Shown piece by piece: positions 6,299 through 15,009 of a DNA stretch of 64,000 nt. The stretch covers positions 1 to 64,000 of the forward strand of contig JAQXUQ010000014.1 in NCBI GenBank assembly GCA_029224465.1. Reading direction: 5' to 3'. The notes beneath the pieces were generated by a model. The model made no database searches, was not told the DNA's origin, and saw nothing but the letters and a program-made list of their open reading frames with translations. Both the position numbers and the translations under genes were made by a program. Position 1 is the stretch's first letter. Every line of letters begins with the position of its first letter. The stretch is from Bacillota bacterium. Lineage in GTDB: Bacteria > Bacillota > Clostridia > Lachnospirales > Lachnospiraceae.

Positions 6299-7945
6299 AT
6301 GGCAACATTTCTTATCGGTCTCGTGATTCTTATCTGCGGCGGCGCGCTGTACGGTAAGTTCTGCGAGAATATTTTCGGACCGGACGACCGCGAGACGCCG
6401 GCCTATTCGAGGCAGGACGGCGTGGACTATGTCCCCATGAAGACATGGCGGAACAGCCTGATCAACCTGCTGAACATTGCCGGAACAGGTCCGATCATGG
6501 GACCGATTCAGGGTATTCTGTTCGGGCCGGCGGCGTTTCTGGCGATTCCGATCGGCAACGTGATCGGCGGCTCGATGCACGACTATTTCTCGGGCATGAT
6601 CTGCACGCGGGACGGCGGCACACAGATGCCGGATTTTGTGAAGGATTACACAAACCGGACCGTATACGTTCTGTATGATGTATTCATCTGCCTGCTTCTG
6701 CTGCTTGTCGGCGCGGTGTTCATCTACACGCCCGGCGACATTGCGACGACGCAGATCTTCAAGTGGTCCGGCGCGGCGACCGATCCGACGACCTGGATCG
6801 TGTATATTGTCATCTTCGCCTACTATTTCCTGGCGACCTGCCTGCCGATCGACAAGCTGATCGGCCGTGTCTATCCGATCTTCGGTATCATTCTGGTGTT
6901 CTCGGCACTCGGTATTTTTGTCGCGATCTTCGCGCATCAGTATCCGCTGACGAATATCTGGGACAACTGGAATACGGTATCCAGCACAATCCAGGGCGTG
7001 GACGCCACCGGCGCCGCCGTCACCATCAACGCGTCGGGTTTTGACTACGGCACGTACTTCAACGCCAGCCACTTTATTCCGGTGTTCTTCCTGACGGTTG
7101 CCTGCGGCATCCTCTCCGGATTCCACAGCACACAGACCGCGCTCGTGTCAAGAACCATTGAGTCGGAGAAGAACGGCCGGATGTGCTTCTACAACATGAT
7201 GATCGTGGAAGGCTTCATCGCGATGTGCTGGGCAGCCGGAACGATGGCGATGATCAACCTCGGCGCGGCGAACGGTGGTCTCTCCATGATGGGGAACAGC
7301 TATCTGCAGCTCACGACCGCGGAGAAGGCGCTCACGAACGGCGCGCTGAACGCGTCCTACATTCAGGCCGGGGATCAGTTCTTCCACCAGATCGGCGCGG
7401 CAGCTGTGACAGGTGTCGTCTGCCGTGACGCACTCGGCAGCATCGGCGGCACGATCGCCCTCATCGGCGTCGTGGTTCTTCCGATCACCTCCGGCGATAC
7501 CGCGCTCCGCGCACTGCGCCTGACACTGGCCGATTCCCTGCACATCCGCCAGGAGAACAACAAGCAGCGCATCGCGCTGGCTGCACCGGTGTTCGCTCTG
7601 GTCTTCGTGATTCTGCTCTGGGCAAAGTTCAATGCGAACGGCTTCAACATCCTCTGGAGATATTTTGCATGGTCCAACCAGATGATCTCCCTGTTCGCTC
7701 TGGCCTGCATTGCCGCCTGGATGTTCAAGAACGGCAAGAGCAAATTTGTCTGGGTGCCGCTCATCCCGGCTGCGTTCTATGCGTTTGCGACCTGCTCGTT
7801 CATTGTGCACAACCCTGCACAGACGGCCGGTTCCTCTGTGATGAGCTGGACGGCAGCCTATATTGTGGCCGCGGTGTTCACCATCTGCTATCTCGCGCTT
7901 TGCGTGGTAAACGGCAGGAAGAAGGCGGCGCAGGCAAAGGCCTGA
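6299..7945 (+). CDS. cstA: Carbon starvation protein CstA family transporter
   Basis: 548 residues, almost entirely hydrophobic, with many transmembrane helices. The family signature NLLNIAGTGPIMGPIQG lies near residue 55, followed by GNVIGGSMHDYFSGM and FHSTQTALVSRTIESEKNG. Members of this family import peptides or pyruvate (CstA, BtsT/YjiY) during nutrient stress; the short length matches the clostridial type rather than the roughly 700-residue enterobacterial proteins. A strong AGGAGGAGGG site precedes the ATG. Its own promoter, a structured leader and a tandem repeat upstream all point to dedicated regulation. It is monocistronic: a hairpin follows at 7988-8019. The substrate cannot be decided from the sequence. 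Confidence 0.93.
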   Translation: MATFLIGLVILICGGALYGKFCENIFGPDDRETPAYSRQDGVDYVPMKTWRNSLINLLNIAGTGPIMGPIQGILFGPAAFLAIPIGNVIGGSMHDYFSGMICTRDGGTQMPDFVKDYTNRTVYVLYDVFICLLLLLVGAVFIYTPGDIATTQIFKWSGAATDPTTWIVYIVIFAYYFLATCLPIDKLIGRVYPIFGIILVFSALGIFVAIFAHQYPLTNIWDNWNTVSSTIQGVDATGAAVTINASGFDYGTYFNASHFIPVFFLTVACGILSGFHSTQTALVSRTIESEKNGRMCFYNMMIVEGFIAMCWAAGTMAMINLGAANGGLSMMGNSYLQLTTAEKALTNGALNASYIQAGDQFFHQIGAAAVTGVVCRDALGSIGGTIALIGVVVLPITSGDTALRALRLTLADSLHIRQENNKQRIALAAPVFALVFVILLWAKFNANGFNILWRYFAWSNQMISLFALACIAAWMFKNGKSKFVWVPLIPAAFYAFATCSFIVHNPAQTAGSSVMSWTAAYIVAAVFTICYLALCVVNGRKKAAQAKA

Positions 7946-7987
7946 GAAGGAAATGAGGATTTGCCGGACGGAACGTCCGGCTGACGG

Positions 7988-8019
7988 GAATCGCCCGGTG
8001 CCTGCGCACCGGGCGATTC
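7988..8019 (+). terminator. Strong hairpin after cstA
   Basis: Perfect 14-bp stem (7988-8001/8006-8019) with a 4-nt loop. A smaller stem GCCGGAC/GTCCGGC precedes it at about 7963-7981. The tail is only weakly T-rich, so termination may be helped by palindrome copy B directly downstream. Confidence 0.6.
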
Positions 8020-8024
8020 TGGCT

Positions 8025-8093
8025 TTGTCCCTAACGAGTTTAGCATGGTCGGGACAATTTTTGTCCCGACCATGCTAAACTTGTTAGGGACAA
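8025..8093. repeat. Long palindromic repeat, copy B
   Basis: Arms 8025-8057 and 8061-8093 pair over 33 bp with a single G-U and a 3-nt TTT loop; TTTT follows on the plus strand. The outer 20 bases of the left arm are identical to bases 1494-1513 of copy A. It sits between cstA and the MoxR-type gene, whose ribosome-binding site begins about 8 bp beyond it, so a transcript from cstA must pass through this hairpin to reach moxR. Confidence 0.87.
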
Positions 8094-8113
8094 TTTTCAT
8101 GGAAGGGGTGCCT

Positions 8114-9037
8114 ATGAGTGATATTCTGGAATTTCTGAGGACGGAGGGCGTCTCGGAGCGGATTCTGAAGGATGTGGAGGATTTTCGGAAGTTTTACCGT
8201 TTGAAGGATGGGTGCCTGAGCCGGATTCCGGTGCCGCAGTATCATTATTACGGGAAGGAAATCTGGGAGGAGGCTCTGTCGACGATTCTTGCGGGGGAGA
8301 ATCTGCTTCTGGTGGGACCGAAGGCGACGGGCAAGAATGTGCTGGCGATGGGGCTGTCCGCGGCATTCCGGCGGCCGGAGTGGGATGTTTCGTTCTATAT
8401 TAATACGGACGCCGGTTCTCTGATCGGGCAGGATACGTTTGAGAACGGCAGGGTGACGCTTCGGAAGGGACCGATTCTGCAGTGCGCGGAGGAGGGCGGC
8501 TTCGGTGTTCTGGATGAAATCAATATGGCCAAGAATGAGTCGCTGGCGGTGCTGCACGCGGCACTGGATTTCCGCCGGATCATCGATGTGCCGGGCTATA
8601 ACAGGATCACGCTGTCAGATGCGACGCGGTTTATCGGAACGATGAATTACGGATATGCCGGGACCCGGGAGATCAATGAGGCGCTGGCTTCCCGGTTTAT
8701 GATCATTCAGATGCCTGTCATCACGGAGCAAAATCTGAAGAAGCTGATCCGGGATAAGTTTCCGGAGCTCCGGGAGGAGTATCTCACCCAGTTTGCGCAG
8801 CTGTTCAGCGATGTCCGGCGCAAGTGCGAGGGCGGGGAAATTTCGACGAAGGCGCTGGATCTGCGCGGACTGCTCGCCGCGATCCGGATGATGAGCCGCG
8901 GACTGCCCGCGGTGCAGGCGCTGCAGCTGGGTATTGTCAATAAATGCTTTGACGAGTATGAGCGGCAGCTGGTGCAGGATATGATCGCGGTGCGTTTCCC
9001 GGGCGATCTGGGGCATGATCAGATGTTTGCGGAGTGA
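8114..9037 (+). CDS. MoxR-type AAA+ ATPase (AAA_5)
   Basis: 307 residues starting at the ATG with AAGGGG five bases upstream; an ATG at 8099 is in frame but less well placed. The AAA+ core starts near residue 65. Its P-loop reads GPKATGKN, with Asn where Ser or Thr is usual. Walker B is GVLDEINM, sensor 1 lies in FIGTMNYGYAGTREINEALASRF, and that last segment includes the arginine-finger region. MoxR ATPases act as chaperones that remodel or insert metal into a partner, usually one with a von Willebrand A domain. That partner is encoded 42 bp downstream. The substrate here is unknown. Palindrome copy B is directly upstream. Confidence 0.9.
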   Translation: MSDILEFLRTEGVSERILKDVEDFRKFYRLKDGCLSRIPVPQYHYYGKEIWEEALSTILAGENLLLVGPKATGKNVLAMGLSAAFRRPEWDVSFYINTDAGSLIGQDTFENGRVTLRKGPILQCAEEGGFGVLDEINMAKNESLAVLHAALDFRRIIDVPGYNRITLSDATRFIGTMNYGYAGTREINEALASRFMIIQMPVITEQNLKKLIRDKFPELREEYLTQFAQLFSDVRRKCEGGEISTKALDLRGLLAAIRMMSRGLPAVQALQLGIVNKCFDEYERQLVQDMIAVRFPGDLGHDQMFAE

Positions 9038-9079
9038 GGACAGGATAATGCCGAGAAGAGCGCGGCACGGGGCATAAGT

Positions 9080-10927
9080 TTGGAAATTTCGGATTTTGAG
9101 AAAAAACGGGCTGCCAATCTGATCTGGAACAGCGCGCATGATTACACCATTGAGACCGGCTTCCGGGTCTACGACTCAGACGGGCGGGCAGATGTGTACT
9201 GGAACAGTGTCATCGGCGCGATTCATCTGCATTACGACTGGAAGAAGCTGATGCTGTTCTATCAGACCTTCCATGAGCGGGTGGATCAGGGGACGTATGA
9301 GAGTCTGTTCTGGCTGGCGCTGGAAAATGCGGTGTATGAGAAGGAGAAGGATCTGCGGCCGGTTTTCCCATACCTCAGACGGCGCTATGCGCAGAAGAAG
9401 GTGCAGGAGGCCCGCGGGCAGATCTCCGAGGACCACAGCGGACAGCGGCTTCTCGCGGTGACGCTCGGGCATTTCCGGCGGGCGCTCGGCGAGGACGCCG
9501 GGCTTCCGGACCTCGTGGATGTGCATCTGCTCGATGAAATTGAGCTCGGACCGGACCTGACAACCGAGGAGGTGATTGCGCACCTGACCCGGACTCTGTC
9601 AAAATATTTTCCTTACCGCCCCGGAAGACCGGACGATGGCCGCGAGGGGAAGGGAATCCGCAATCCGCTCGCGCTGCTGTCGCTGCGGGTGCGGAGAAAA
9701 CGGCCGGAGGGCCAGACGTCTCCGGTGCGCCGGATGTCCTTCGGCTACGGGGAGCATGTGTCGGAGTACGGCAGCGAGGTACTGGACCAGAGTCATCTCA
9801 GCGTGGCTTTTGCGGCATATACGGCGCAGAGCGATGAGGGCATGAAGCAGTACATCACCGACTACTTCGGCCGGCCGATGCACGATGAAAAGACGCTCCG
9901 CAGGCTGCAGCGGGACTACTGCTGCGGCAATCACACGGATGTGAAGCTGCATATCACGCGCGGATATCCGGAGGAGAGGAGCGCGAACCATCCGCAGTCC
10001 GGCGGGGCCGCGGAGGAAAAGCCCGTTCTGACGGCGCAGAAGAAGCAGCAGCGGGAAAACGCGGGCGCCAGGAAGAACGCCGCAGATCACTCTTACGCCG
10101 CAAAGATGCGCCGGGCTGCATTGGAGCAGGCAAAATCCAACGAGAAGGCCTACGCGGCAAACTGCGCCATCTACCGGGTGCAGATCGAGAAGCTGACAGG
10201 GCGGATCCGGAATTCTCTCCTGACCCATCTTGACGCGCAGACGGTGAAATCCGTGACGGGCAGAATCAGTGCGGTCCGTGTCTGGAGAGCCCTGTACCTG
10301 GGGGAGGACAAAATTTTTGACCGGACGATTCCGGGAGACAGCGGAAATCTGACCGTGGATATTCTGTTGGATGCCTCGACTTCGCAGCTGCACAGGCAGG
10401 AGTCGGTGGCGGCGCAGGGATATATGACGGCGCAGGCGCTGACGAACTGCGGAATTCCCGTGCGGCTGTATTCCTTCTGCTCGCTGAACGGATATACGAT
10501 CATGACGATCTATCGGGATTACGACGAGGTCAGGGAGAACCGCGGGGTCTTCCGGTATTTTGCCGCAGGCGCGAACCGGGACGGTCTTGCGATCCGGCTG
10601 GCAGCCGGTATGATGAAAGAGAACCACGCGGAGCACAGGCTGCTCATCGTGCTGTCGGACTGCAAGCCGAACGATGTGATCAAGGTGCGGACGGAAAACG
10701 GCGCATACCGCGACTATGCGGCGGGACTCGGGGTGGAGGACACCGCGGCCGAGGTGCATCAGGCGAGAATGCAGGGGATCACGGTGATGTGTGTCTTCAC
10801 GGGAGAGGACGACGCTCTGCCGAATGTGCACCGCATCTACGGCAGCGATTTTGCCCGCATCCGCCATATGGACGAATTTGCCGACACGGTCGGAAGCATG
10901 CTGCAGAATCGCATCCGGCTGCTGTAA
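9080..10927 (+). CDS. VWA-domain protein partner of the MoxR ATPase
   Basis: 615 residues with a TTG start; no strong ribosome-binding site. The first 250 residues are helical and not recognised; a basic, low-complexity linker (about 300-350) follows. The C-terminal 200 residues form a von Willebrand A domain with the MIDAS motif DASTS (in VDILLDASTSQ) and a later LLIVLSDCKPND strand, similar to CobT/NorD-type partners of MoxR ATPases. Metal-dependent protein binding is expected, with the ATPase remodelling a bound client. There is no signal peptide, so it is cytoplasmic. The two genes and the small one that follows read as an operon; the client protein is not evident nearby. Confidence 0.85.
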   Translation: MEISDFEKKRAANLIWNSAHDYTIETGFRVYDSDGRADVYWNSVIGAIHLHYDWKKLMLFYQTFHERVDQGTYESLFWLALENAVYEKEKDLRPVFPYLRRRYAQKKVQEARGQISEDHSGQRLLAVTLGHFRRALGEDAGLPDLVDVHLLDEIELGPDLTTEEVIAHLTRTLSKYFPYRPGRPDDGREGKGIRNPLALLSLRVRRKRPEGQTSPVRRMSFGYGEHVSEYGSEVLDQSHLSVAFAAYTAQSDEGMKQYITDYFGRPMHDEKTLRRLQRDYCCGNHTDVKLHITRGYPEERSANHPQSGGAAEEKPVLTAQKKQQRENAGARKNAADHSYAAKMRRAALEQAKSNEKAYAANCAIYRVQIEKLTGRIRNSLLTHLDAQTVKSVTGRISAVRVWRALYLGEDKIFDRTIPGDSGNLTVDILLDASTSQLHRQESVAAQGYMTAQALTNCGIPVRLYSFCSLNGYTIMTIYRDYDEVRENRGVFRYFAAGANRDGLAIRLAAGMMKENHAEHRLLIVLSDCKPNDVIKVRTENGAYRDYAAGLGVEDTAAEVHQARMQGITVMCVFTGEDDALPNVHRIYGSDFARIRHMDEFADTVGSMLQNRIRLL

Positions 10928-10967
10928 AGAAGGATAAAAGCGCGAAAGGGAACGAAGGGACAGGCAT

Positions 10968-11249
10968 ATGCTCTGGATTTTCACAAAGAAGGTGAAGCTG
11001 TTTGATACAAAGGACAAGACGCTTGCCGCCGCCAGGGAGAAGCTGCTCCGGGATGCGGGAATCCGGACGAACTGCTGGACCACGGAGGAGCCGCCGGTGC
11101 TGGGCGGCGCGCATATGAAGACAGCGGACTGGCAGGGCCGCGGCGACCGCAACAAGGATGATCAGCGGATCACGTGGCATCTGGAGGTGGCGGAGGCGGA
11201 TCAGTACCGGGCGATGAAGCTGCTGATGGACGCGGACGGGCTTCATTGA
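10968..11249 (+). CDS. Small unknown protein following the MoxR/VWA pair
   Basis: 93 residues, not recognised. The ATG at 10968 has AAGGGA upstream and lies 40 bp after the VWA gene on the same strand. The sequence begins MLWIFTKKVKLFDTKD and shows a two-part alpha/beta look with CWTTEEPPVLGG in the middle; no signal peptide, metal site or known motif. Codon use matches its neighbours. It could be the third component of the MoxR/VWA module, or an unrelated gene at the end of the operon. The promoter of the next transcript overlaps its last codons. Confidence 0.65.
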   Translation: MLWIFTKKVKLFDTKDKTLAAAREKLLRDAGIRTNCWTTEEPPVLGGAHMKTADWQGRGDRNKDDQRITWHLEVAEADQYRAMKLLMDADGLH

Positions 11250-11274
11250 CAATCGGCGGCCCGAAACCTACAAT
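11246..11274 (+). promoter_or_regulatory. Strong promoter upstream of proS
   Basis: TTGACA (11246-11251), 17-bp spacer, TACAAT (11269-11274). It begins inside the stop codon of the small upstream gene and gives a leader of about 215 nt before proS. No T-box specifier or antiterminator motif was found in that leader. A second possible -10 (TTACAAT, about 11470) lies just before proS. Confidence 0.7.
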
Positions 11275-11495
11275 GAAATAGCTTTTTGCCCGCATTTGGG
11301 GCGTTTCCGCGCCATCGGAATGCATCAGCGCCGCCGGGACCGTTCATGTGGAGGACACGCGGAAGGGATTGAAAAATATTCGACCAGGTTCCACGAATTT
11401 TCGGACAGTTTACACGGCGGACGCGCGAAGGGGATTTTTTGATCTGGGCATCATAGAATCTATGAATCTATTACAATCAGGAATCGAGGTTATAT

Positions 11496-12929
11496 ATGGC
11501 AGAGCAGAAGAAATTTGTCGAGTCGATCACACCCAGGGATAAGGATTTCACCCAGTGGTACACGGATGTCTGTATGCAGGCAGATCTGCTGGCATACAGC
11601 AATCTGAAGGGATTCATGGTCATCAAGCCCGCCGGATACGCGATCTGGGAGAACATTCAGAAGAATCTGGACGCGCGGTTCAAGGCGACCGGTGTGACAA
11701 ATGTCTACATGCCGCTGCTGATCCCGGAGAACCTGATGAAGAAGGAGGGAGAACTGGTGAACGGCTTCGCTCCCGAGGTGGCCTGGGTCACAGCGGGCGG
11801 CACGGAGCCGCTGACAGAGCGCCTCTGCGTGCGCCCGACCTCGGAAACCCTGTTCAGCGATTTCTTTGCACAGGATGTTCATTCCTACCGTGATCTGCCG
11901 AGACTCTACAACCAGTGGTGTTCAGTGGTCCGCTGGGAGAAGGAGACCAGACCGTTCCTGCGCTCCCGCGAATTCCTGTGGCAGGAGGGACATACCATTC
12001 ACGAGACGGCAGAGGAGGCCGAGGCGAGAACACAGCAGATGCTGAATGTCTACGCCGATTTCCTTGCGGAGGAGCTCGCGATTCCGACCATCAAGGGACA
12101 GAAGACGGACAAGGAGAAGTTTGCGGGCGCCGAGGCGACCTATACGATCGAGGCACTGATGCACGACGGCCGCGCCCTGCAGTCCGGCACGAGCCATTAT
12201 TTTGGCAGCAAATTCGCGGAAGCCTATGGCATTCAGGTCACGGGCCGCGACAACAAGCTGAATTATGTCTACCAGACCTCATGGGGCATGACCACCCGCG
12301 TCATCGGCGCGCTGATCATGGTGCACGGCGACGACTCCGGCATTGTCCTGCCGCCGCACATCGCGCCGACACAGGTCTGCATCATTCCGATTCAGCAGAA
12401 GAAGGAGGGGGTGCTGGAGACGGCAGCCAAAATTGCCGCTTCGCTTTCTGCATACCGTGTCAAGGTCGACGACTCGGAGCGCAGCCCGGGATTCAAATTT
12501 GCCGCGCAGGAGGTGTCCGGCATTCCGCTCCGCATCGAGATCGGGCCGAAGGATATCGCAGCCGGGAAGGCAGTGATCGTGCGCCGCGACACGCGCGAGA
12601 AGATCGAGTGTGCCATCGGGGAGCTTCCGGTCAGAGTCGGCGAGGAACTGGAGCGCATGCAGCGGGAGATGCTGGAGCGCGCCACGGCGCATCTGGCAAA
12701 ACACACCTTCGCAGCGCACAATGCGGAGGAGTTTGAGGAAGACTTCAGGGAGACGAAGGGCTTCGTCAAGGCGATGTGGTGCGGAGACCGCGCCTGCGAG
12801 GACAAAATTAAGGAAATGTACGGCGTAACCAGCCGTTGCATTCCGTTCCGTCAGGAGGAAATCGCGGGGACCTGTGTCTGCTGCGGAAAGCCCGCGAAGA
12901 AGATGGTATACTGGGCGAAGGCATATTGA
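11496..12929 (+). CDS. proS: Prolyl-tRNA synthetase, short eukaryote/archaeal-like type
   Basis: 477 residues. Class II aminoacyl-tRNA synthetase that charges tRNA-Pro with proline in the cytoplasm. Motif 1 is near NVYMPLLIPENL, motif 2 is CVRPTSETLF...RWEKETRPFLRSREFLWQEGHT, and motif 3 is SWGMTTRVIGALIMVHGDD. The editing insertion of the bacterial long form is absent, and the protein ends in the C-terminal zinc-type domain (CGDRAC, CVCCGK) and an aromatic tail, all marks of the eukaryote/archaeal-like form found in many Clostridia. It starts with GAGGT about 8 nt upstream and overlaps cca by one base, so the two are translated together. Confidence 0.96.
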   Translation: MAEQKKFVESITPRDKDFTQWYTDVCMQADLLAYSNLKGFMVIKPAGYAIWENIQKNLDARFKATGVTNVYMPLLIPENLMKKEGELVNGFAPEVAWVTAGGTEPLTERLCVRPTSETLFSDFFAQDVHSYRDLPRLYNQWCSVVRWEKETRPFLRSREFLWQEGHTIHETAEEAEARTQQMLNVYADFLAEELAIPTIKGQKTDKEKFAGAEATYTIEALMHDGRALQSGTSHYFGSKFAEAYGIQVTGRDNKLNYVYQTSWGMTTRVIGALIMVHGDDSGIVLPPHIAPTQVCIIPIQQKKEGVLETAAKIAASLSAYRVKVDDSERSPGFKFAAQEVSGIPLRIEIGPKDIAAGKAVIVRRDTREKIECAIGELPVRVGEELERMQREMLERATAHLAKHTFAAHNAEEFEEDFRETKGFVKAMWCGDRACEDKIKEMYGVTSRCIPFRQEEIAGTCVCCGKPAKKMVYWAKAY

Positions 12930-14281
12930 TGGGGGAGTGCGGAAACTGGGAATTCCATATTCCGTCCGGCGCGGGAAGAATTCTGGACACGCTGCACGCG
13001 GCCGGCTTTGAGGCCTATATTGTCGGCGGCTGTGTGCGGGACTGTATTCTCGGGAGAACGCCGACCGACTGGGACATCACGACATCGGCTTCCCCGCAGA
13101 AGGTGAAGCGGCTTTTCCGCAAAACTGTTGATACGGGCATTCAGCATGGTACCGTTACGGTGCTGATGCCGGACGGGCAGTACGAAGTGACGACATACCG
13201 CGTCGACGGCGAATACCTGGACGGCCGGCATCCGGAGGAAGTGACGTTCACCGCGAGCCTTCTGGAAGATCTGAAGCGCCGGGATTTTACGATCAACGCG
13301 ATGGCCTACAGCGAAGAGACCGGTGTGATCGATGAATTCGACGGGATCGGAGACATCCGCAGGAAACGGATCCGGGCCGTCGGCGATCCGGATCAGCGCT
13401 TTTCGGAAGACGCGCTGCGGATAATGCGCGCGCTCCGGTTTTCCGCGCAGCTGGATTACTCGATCGAGGAGAAGACAAGAGAAGCCATTACGCGGTTTGC
13501 TCCGAGGCTTTCCCTTGTCAGCGCCGAACGGATCCGCACGGAGCTGGAGAAGACGATCTGCTCGGAGCATCCGGACAGGCTGCGGGATGCGTACCGGCTC
13601 GGCGTAACGAAGTATTTTCTTCCGGAATTTGATGCCTGTATGAACTGTACGCAGAACAACCCGCATCACCGCTACACGGTGGGTGAACATATTCTGCATG
13701 CCATGCAGTCGGTCCGCGCGGACAAGGTACTGCGTCTTACAATGCTGCTGCATGATATTGGCAAGCCTTCCTGCAAAACAACGGATGCTGAAGGTATCGA
13801 CCACTTCCACGGGCATGTCATGAAAAGTGCGGAAATGGCCGGCAGAATTCTGAAAAGACTCCGCTATGACAACGCGACTTCCGATACAGTTGTCCGGCTG
13901 GTCCGCTGCCACGATATGTACATGGAGAGTACGGAGAGCGCTGTACGCTTTGGCATGGTACGGGTCGGACCGGAACTCTTTCTGTCTCTGATGGAAGTCA
14001 AGCTCGCGGACGGTGCCGCGCAGAGCAGCTACCGGATCGGGGCGAAGCGCCGGCAGGTGGACACATGGATCCGGCTTTACCGGGAAATCACCCGGCGCGG
14101 AGACTGCCTTGATCTGAAACACCTTGCCGTGACCGGGAAGGATCTGATGGCAGCCGGCGTGCCGCGGGGACCGGAAATCGGAGCGGTTCTCACACGTATG
14201 CTGCAGGATGTTCTGCAGGAGCCTTCTCACAATGAAAAAACGTATCTGATGAATAGATATGTACCGCATGGAAACCCCTGA
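12929..14281 (+). CDS. cca: CCA tRNA nucleotidyltransferase with HD domain
   Basis: 450 residues from the ATG that overlaps the proS stop (TGATG). The poly(A)-polymerase-type head contains YIVGGCVRDCILGRTPTDWDITTSA, with the catalytic aspartates in DWD, and RRDFTINAMA. The neck and body follow (RFSEDALRIMRALRFSAQL), and an HD domain (LLHDIGKP near residue 275) sits in the C-terminal half. The enzyme adds or repairs the 3' CCA end of tRNAs; the HD part may hydrolyse 2',3'-cyclic phosphates as in E. coli. Together with proS it forms a tRNA-maturation operon. Confidence 0.95.
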   Translation: MGECGNWEFHIPSGAGRILDTLHAAGFEAYIVGGCVRDCILGRTPTDWDITTSASPQKVKRLFRKTVDTGIQHGTVTVLMPDGQYEVTTYRVDGEYLDGRHPEEVTFTASLLEDLKRRDFTINAMAYSEETGVIDEFDGIGDIRRKRIRAVGDPDQRFSEDALRIMRALRFSAQLDYSIEEKTREAITRFAPRLSLVSAERIRTELEKTICSEHPDRLRDAYRLGVTKYFLPEFDACMNCTQNNPHHRYTVGEHILHAMQSVRADKVLRLTMLLHDIGKPSCKTTDAEGIDHFHGHVMKSAEMAGRILKRLRYDNATSDTVVRLVRCHDMYMESTESAVRFGMVRVGPELFLSLMEVKLADGAAQSSYRIGAKRRQVDTWIRLYREITRRGDCLDLKHLAVTGKDLMAAGVPRGPEIGAVLTRMLQDVLQEPSHNEKTYLMNRYVPHGNP

Positions 14282-14306
14282 AAGTGCCGGAAATACAAGG
14301 GTTTTC

Positions 14307-14335
14307 TTGACAAAAGCAGGGAATGATCATATAAA
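14307..14335 (+). promoter_or_regulatory. hup promoter
   Basis: TTGACA (14307-14312), 17-bp spacer, TATAAA (14330-14335), about 50 bp before the HU start codon. A near-consensus sigma-A promoter, as expected for an abundant nucleoid protein. Confidence 0.8.
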
Positions 14336-14386
14336 TATAACTAGATTATGCCTGCCGGGTGCAGGAGTTATTAGCAGGAGGACACA

Positions 14387-14662
14387 ATGAACAAGACCGA
14401 ATTAATCGCAGCCGTCGCTGAAGAGACAGAGCTTTCCAAGAAGGACGCGGAGAGAGTTCTGAAGGCGTTCACGGATACAATCGCTTCCGAGCTTAAGAAG
14501 GGCGATAAGGTTCAGATCGTAGGCTTCGGCACATTTGAAGTTTCCGAAAGACAGGCGAGAACAGGACGCAATCCGCATACCGGCGAGACAATGGAGATTG
14601 AAGCTTCCAAGGCTCCCAGATTCAAGGCGGGCAAGGCCCTGAAGGATGCAATCAACGCATAA
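14387..14662 (+). CDS. hup: HU-family DNA-binding protein
   Basis: 91 residues, the usual HU length. It opens [25 protein letters not shown] (two N-terminal helices) and has the conserved [22 protein letters not shown] beta-arm entry with the intercalating proline, then [16 protein letters not shown] is a dimeric nucleoid protein that bends DNA without strong sequence preference. A strong promoter and an AGGAGG site precede it, and a hairpin lies just after it. In relatives HU is often the first gene before rqcP and divIC, as here. Confidence 0.97.
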   Translation: MNKTELIAAVAEETELSKKDAERVLKAFTDTIASELKKGDKVQIVGFGTFEVSERQARTGRNPHTGETMEIEASKAPRFKAGKALKDAINA

Positions 14663-14688
14663 TCATCAAGGGAAATTGACAGAATGAC

Positions 14689-14720
14689 AGAGCAGCATCC
14701 GCGGAGGGTGCTGCTCTTTT
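14689..14720 (+). terminator. Intrinsic terminator or attenuator between hup and rqcP
   Basis: AGAGCAGCA (14689-14697) pairs perfectly with TGCTGCTCT (14709-14717), and a run of four T closes it. It ends only 12 bp before the rqcP start codon, with no promoter seen in between, so the operon downstream probably depends on read-through. Confidence 0.7.
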
Positions 14721-14731
14721 CACATGAATTT

Positions 14732-14971
14732 ATGAGATTAGATAAATACCTGAAAGTATCCAGGCTGATTAAACGAAGAACCGTCGCAAACGAGGCCTGC
14801 GACAACGGCCGCGTAAGCGTTAATGACAGGACCGCGCGCGCGAGCCAGGAAGTAAAGCCGGGCGACCGGATTGCCATTTCGTTCGGCGACAAGACCGTAC
14901 AGGTTGAAGTTCTCACCGTTACGGAATCCGTGAGAAAGGAAGACGCGGCGGATATGTTCCGCTACCTGTAA
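14732..14971 (+). CDS. rqcP: RqcP/YabO-like S4-domain ribosome-associated protein
   Basis: 79 residues, an S4 domain on its own: MRLDKYLKVSRLIKRRTVANEA, then GRVSVNDRTARASQEVKPGD. It matches the B. subtilis YabO/RqcP family, which works with RqcH in adding alanine tails to peptides stalled on 50S subunits. The family start MRLDK fixes the ATG at 14732; an upstream in-frame ATG at 14684 is rejected because the hup terminator hairpin lies between the two. The neighbourhood (rqcP-divIC-tilS-hpt-ftsH) is the same as in Bacillus except that yabP, yabQ and spoIIE are missing. No clear ribosome-binding site. Confidence 0.9.
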   Translation: MRLDKYLKVSRLIKRRTVANEACDNGRVSVNDRTARASQEVKPGDRIAISFGDKTVQVEVLTVTESVRKEDAADMFRYL

Positions 14972-15009
14972 ACGTCGGAGACGGCGCAGGCAGATAAGAT
15001 GCGGGAAGG

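Noticed and set aside
11275-11495. T-box riboswitch before proS
   Set aside because: The conserved T-box sequence and antiterminator fold are not present by eye.
11348-11542. A 64-codon frame in the proS leader
   Set aside because: No ribosome-binding site, no known motif, and it runs into proS in another frame. A leader peptide cannot be excluded but is unsupported.
14684-14731. Earlier start for rqcP at 14684
   Set aside because: The hup terminator hairpin lies inside that stretch and the family starts at MRLDK.
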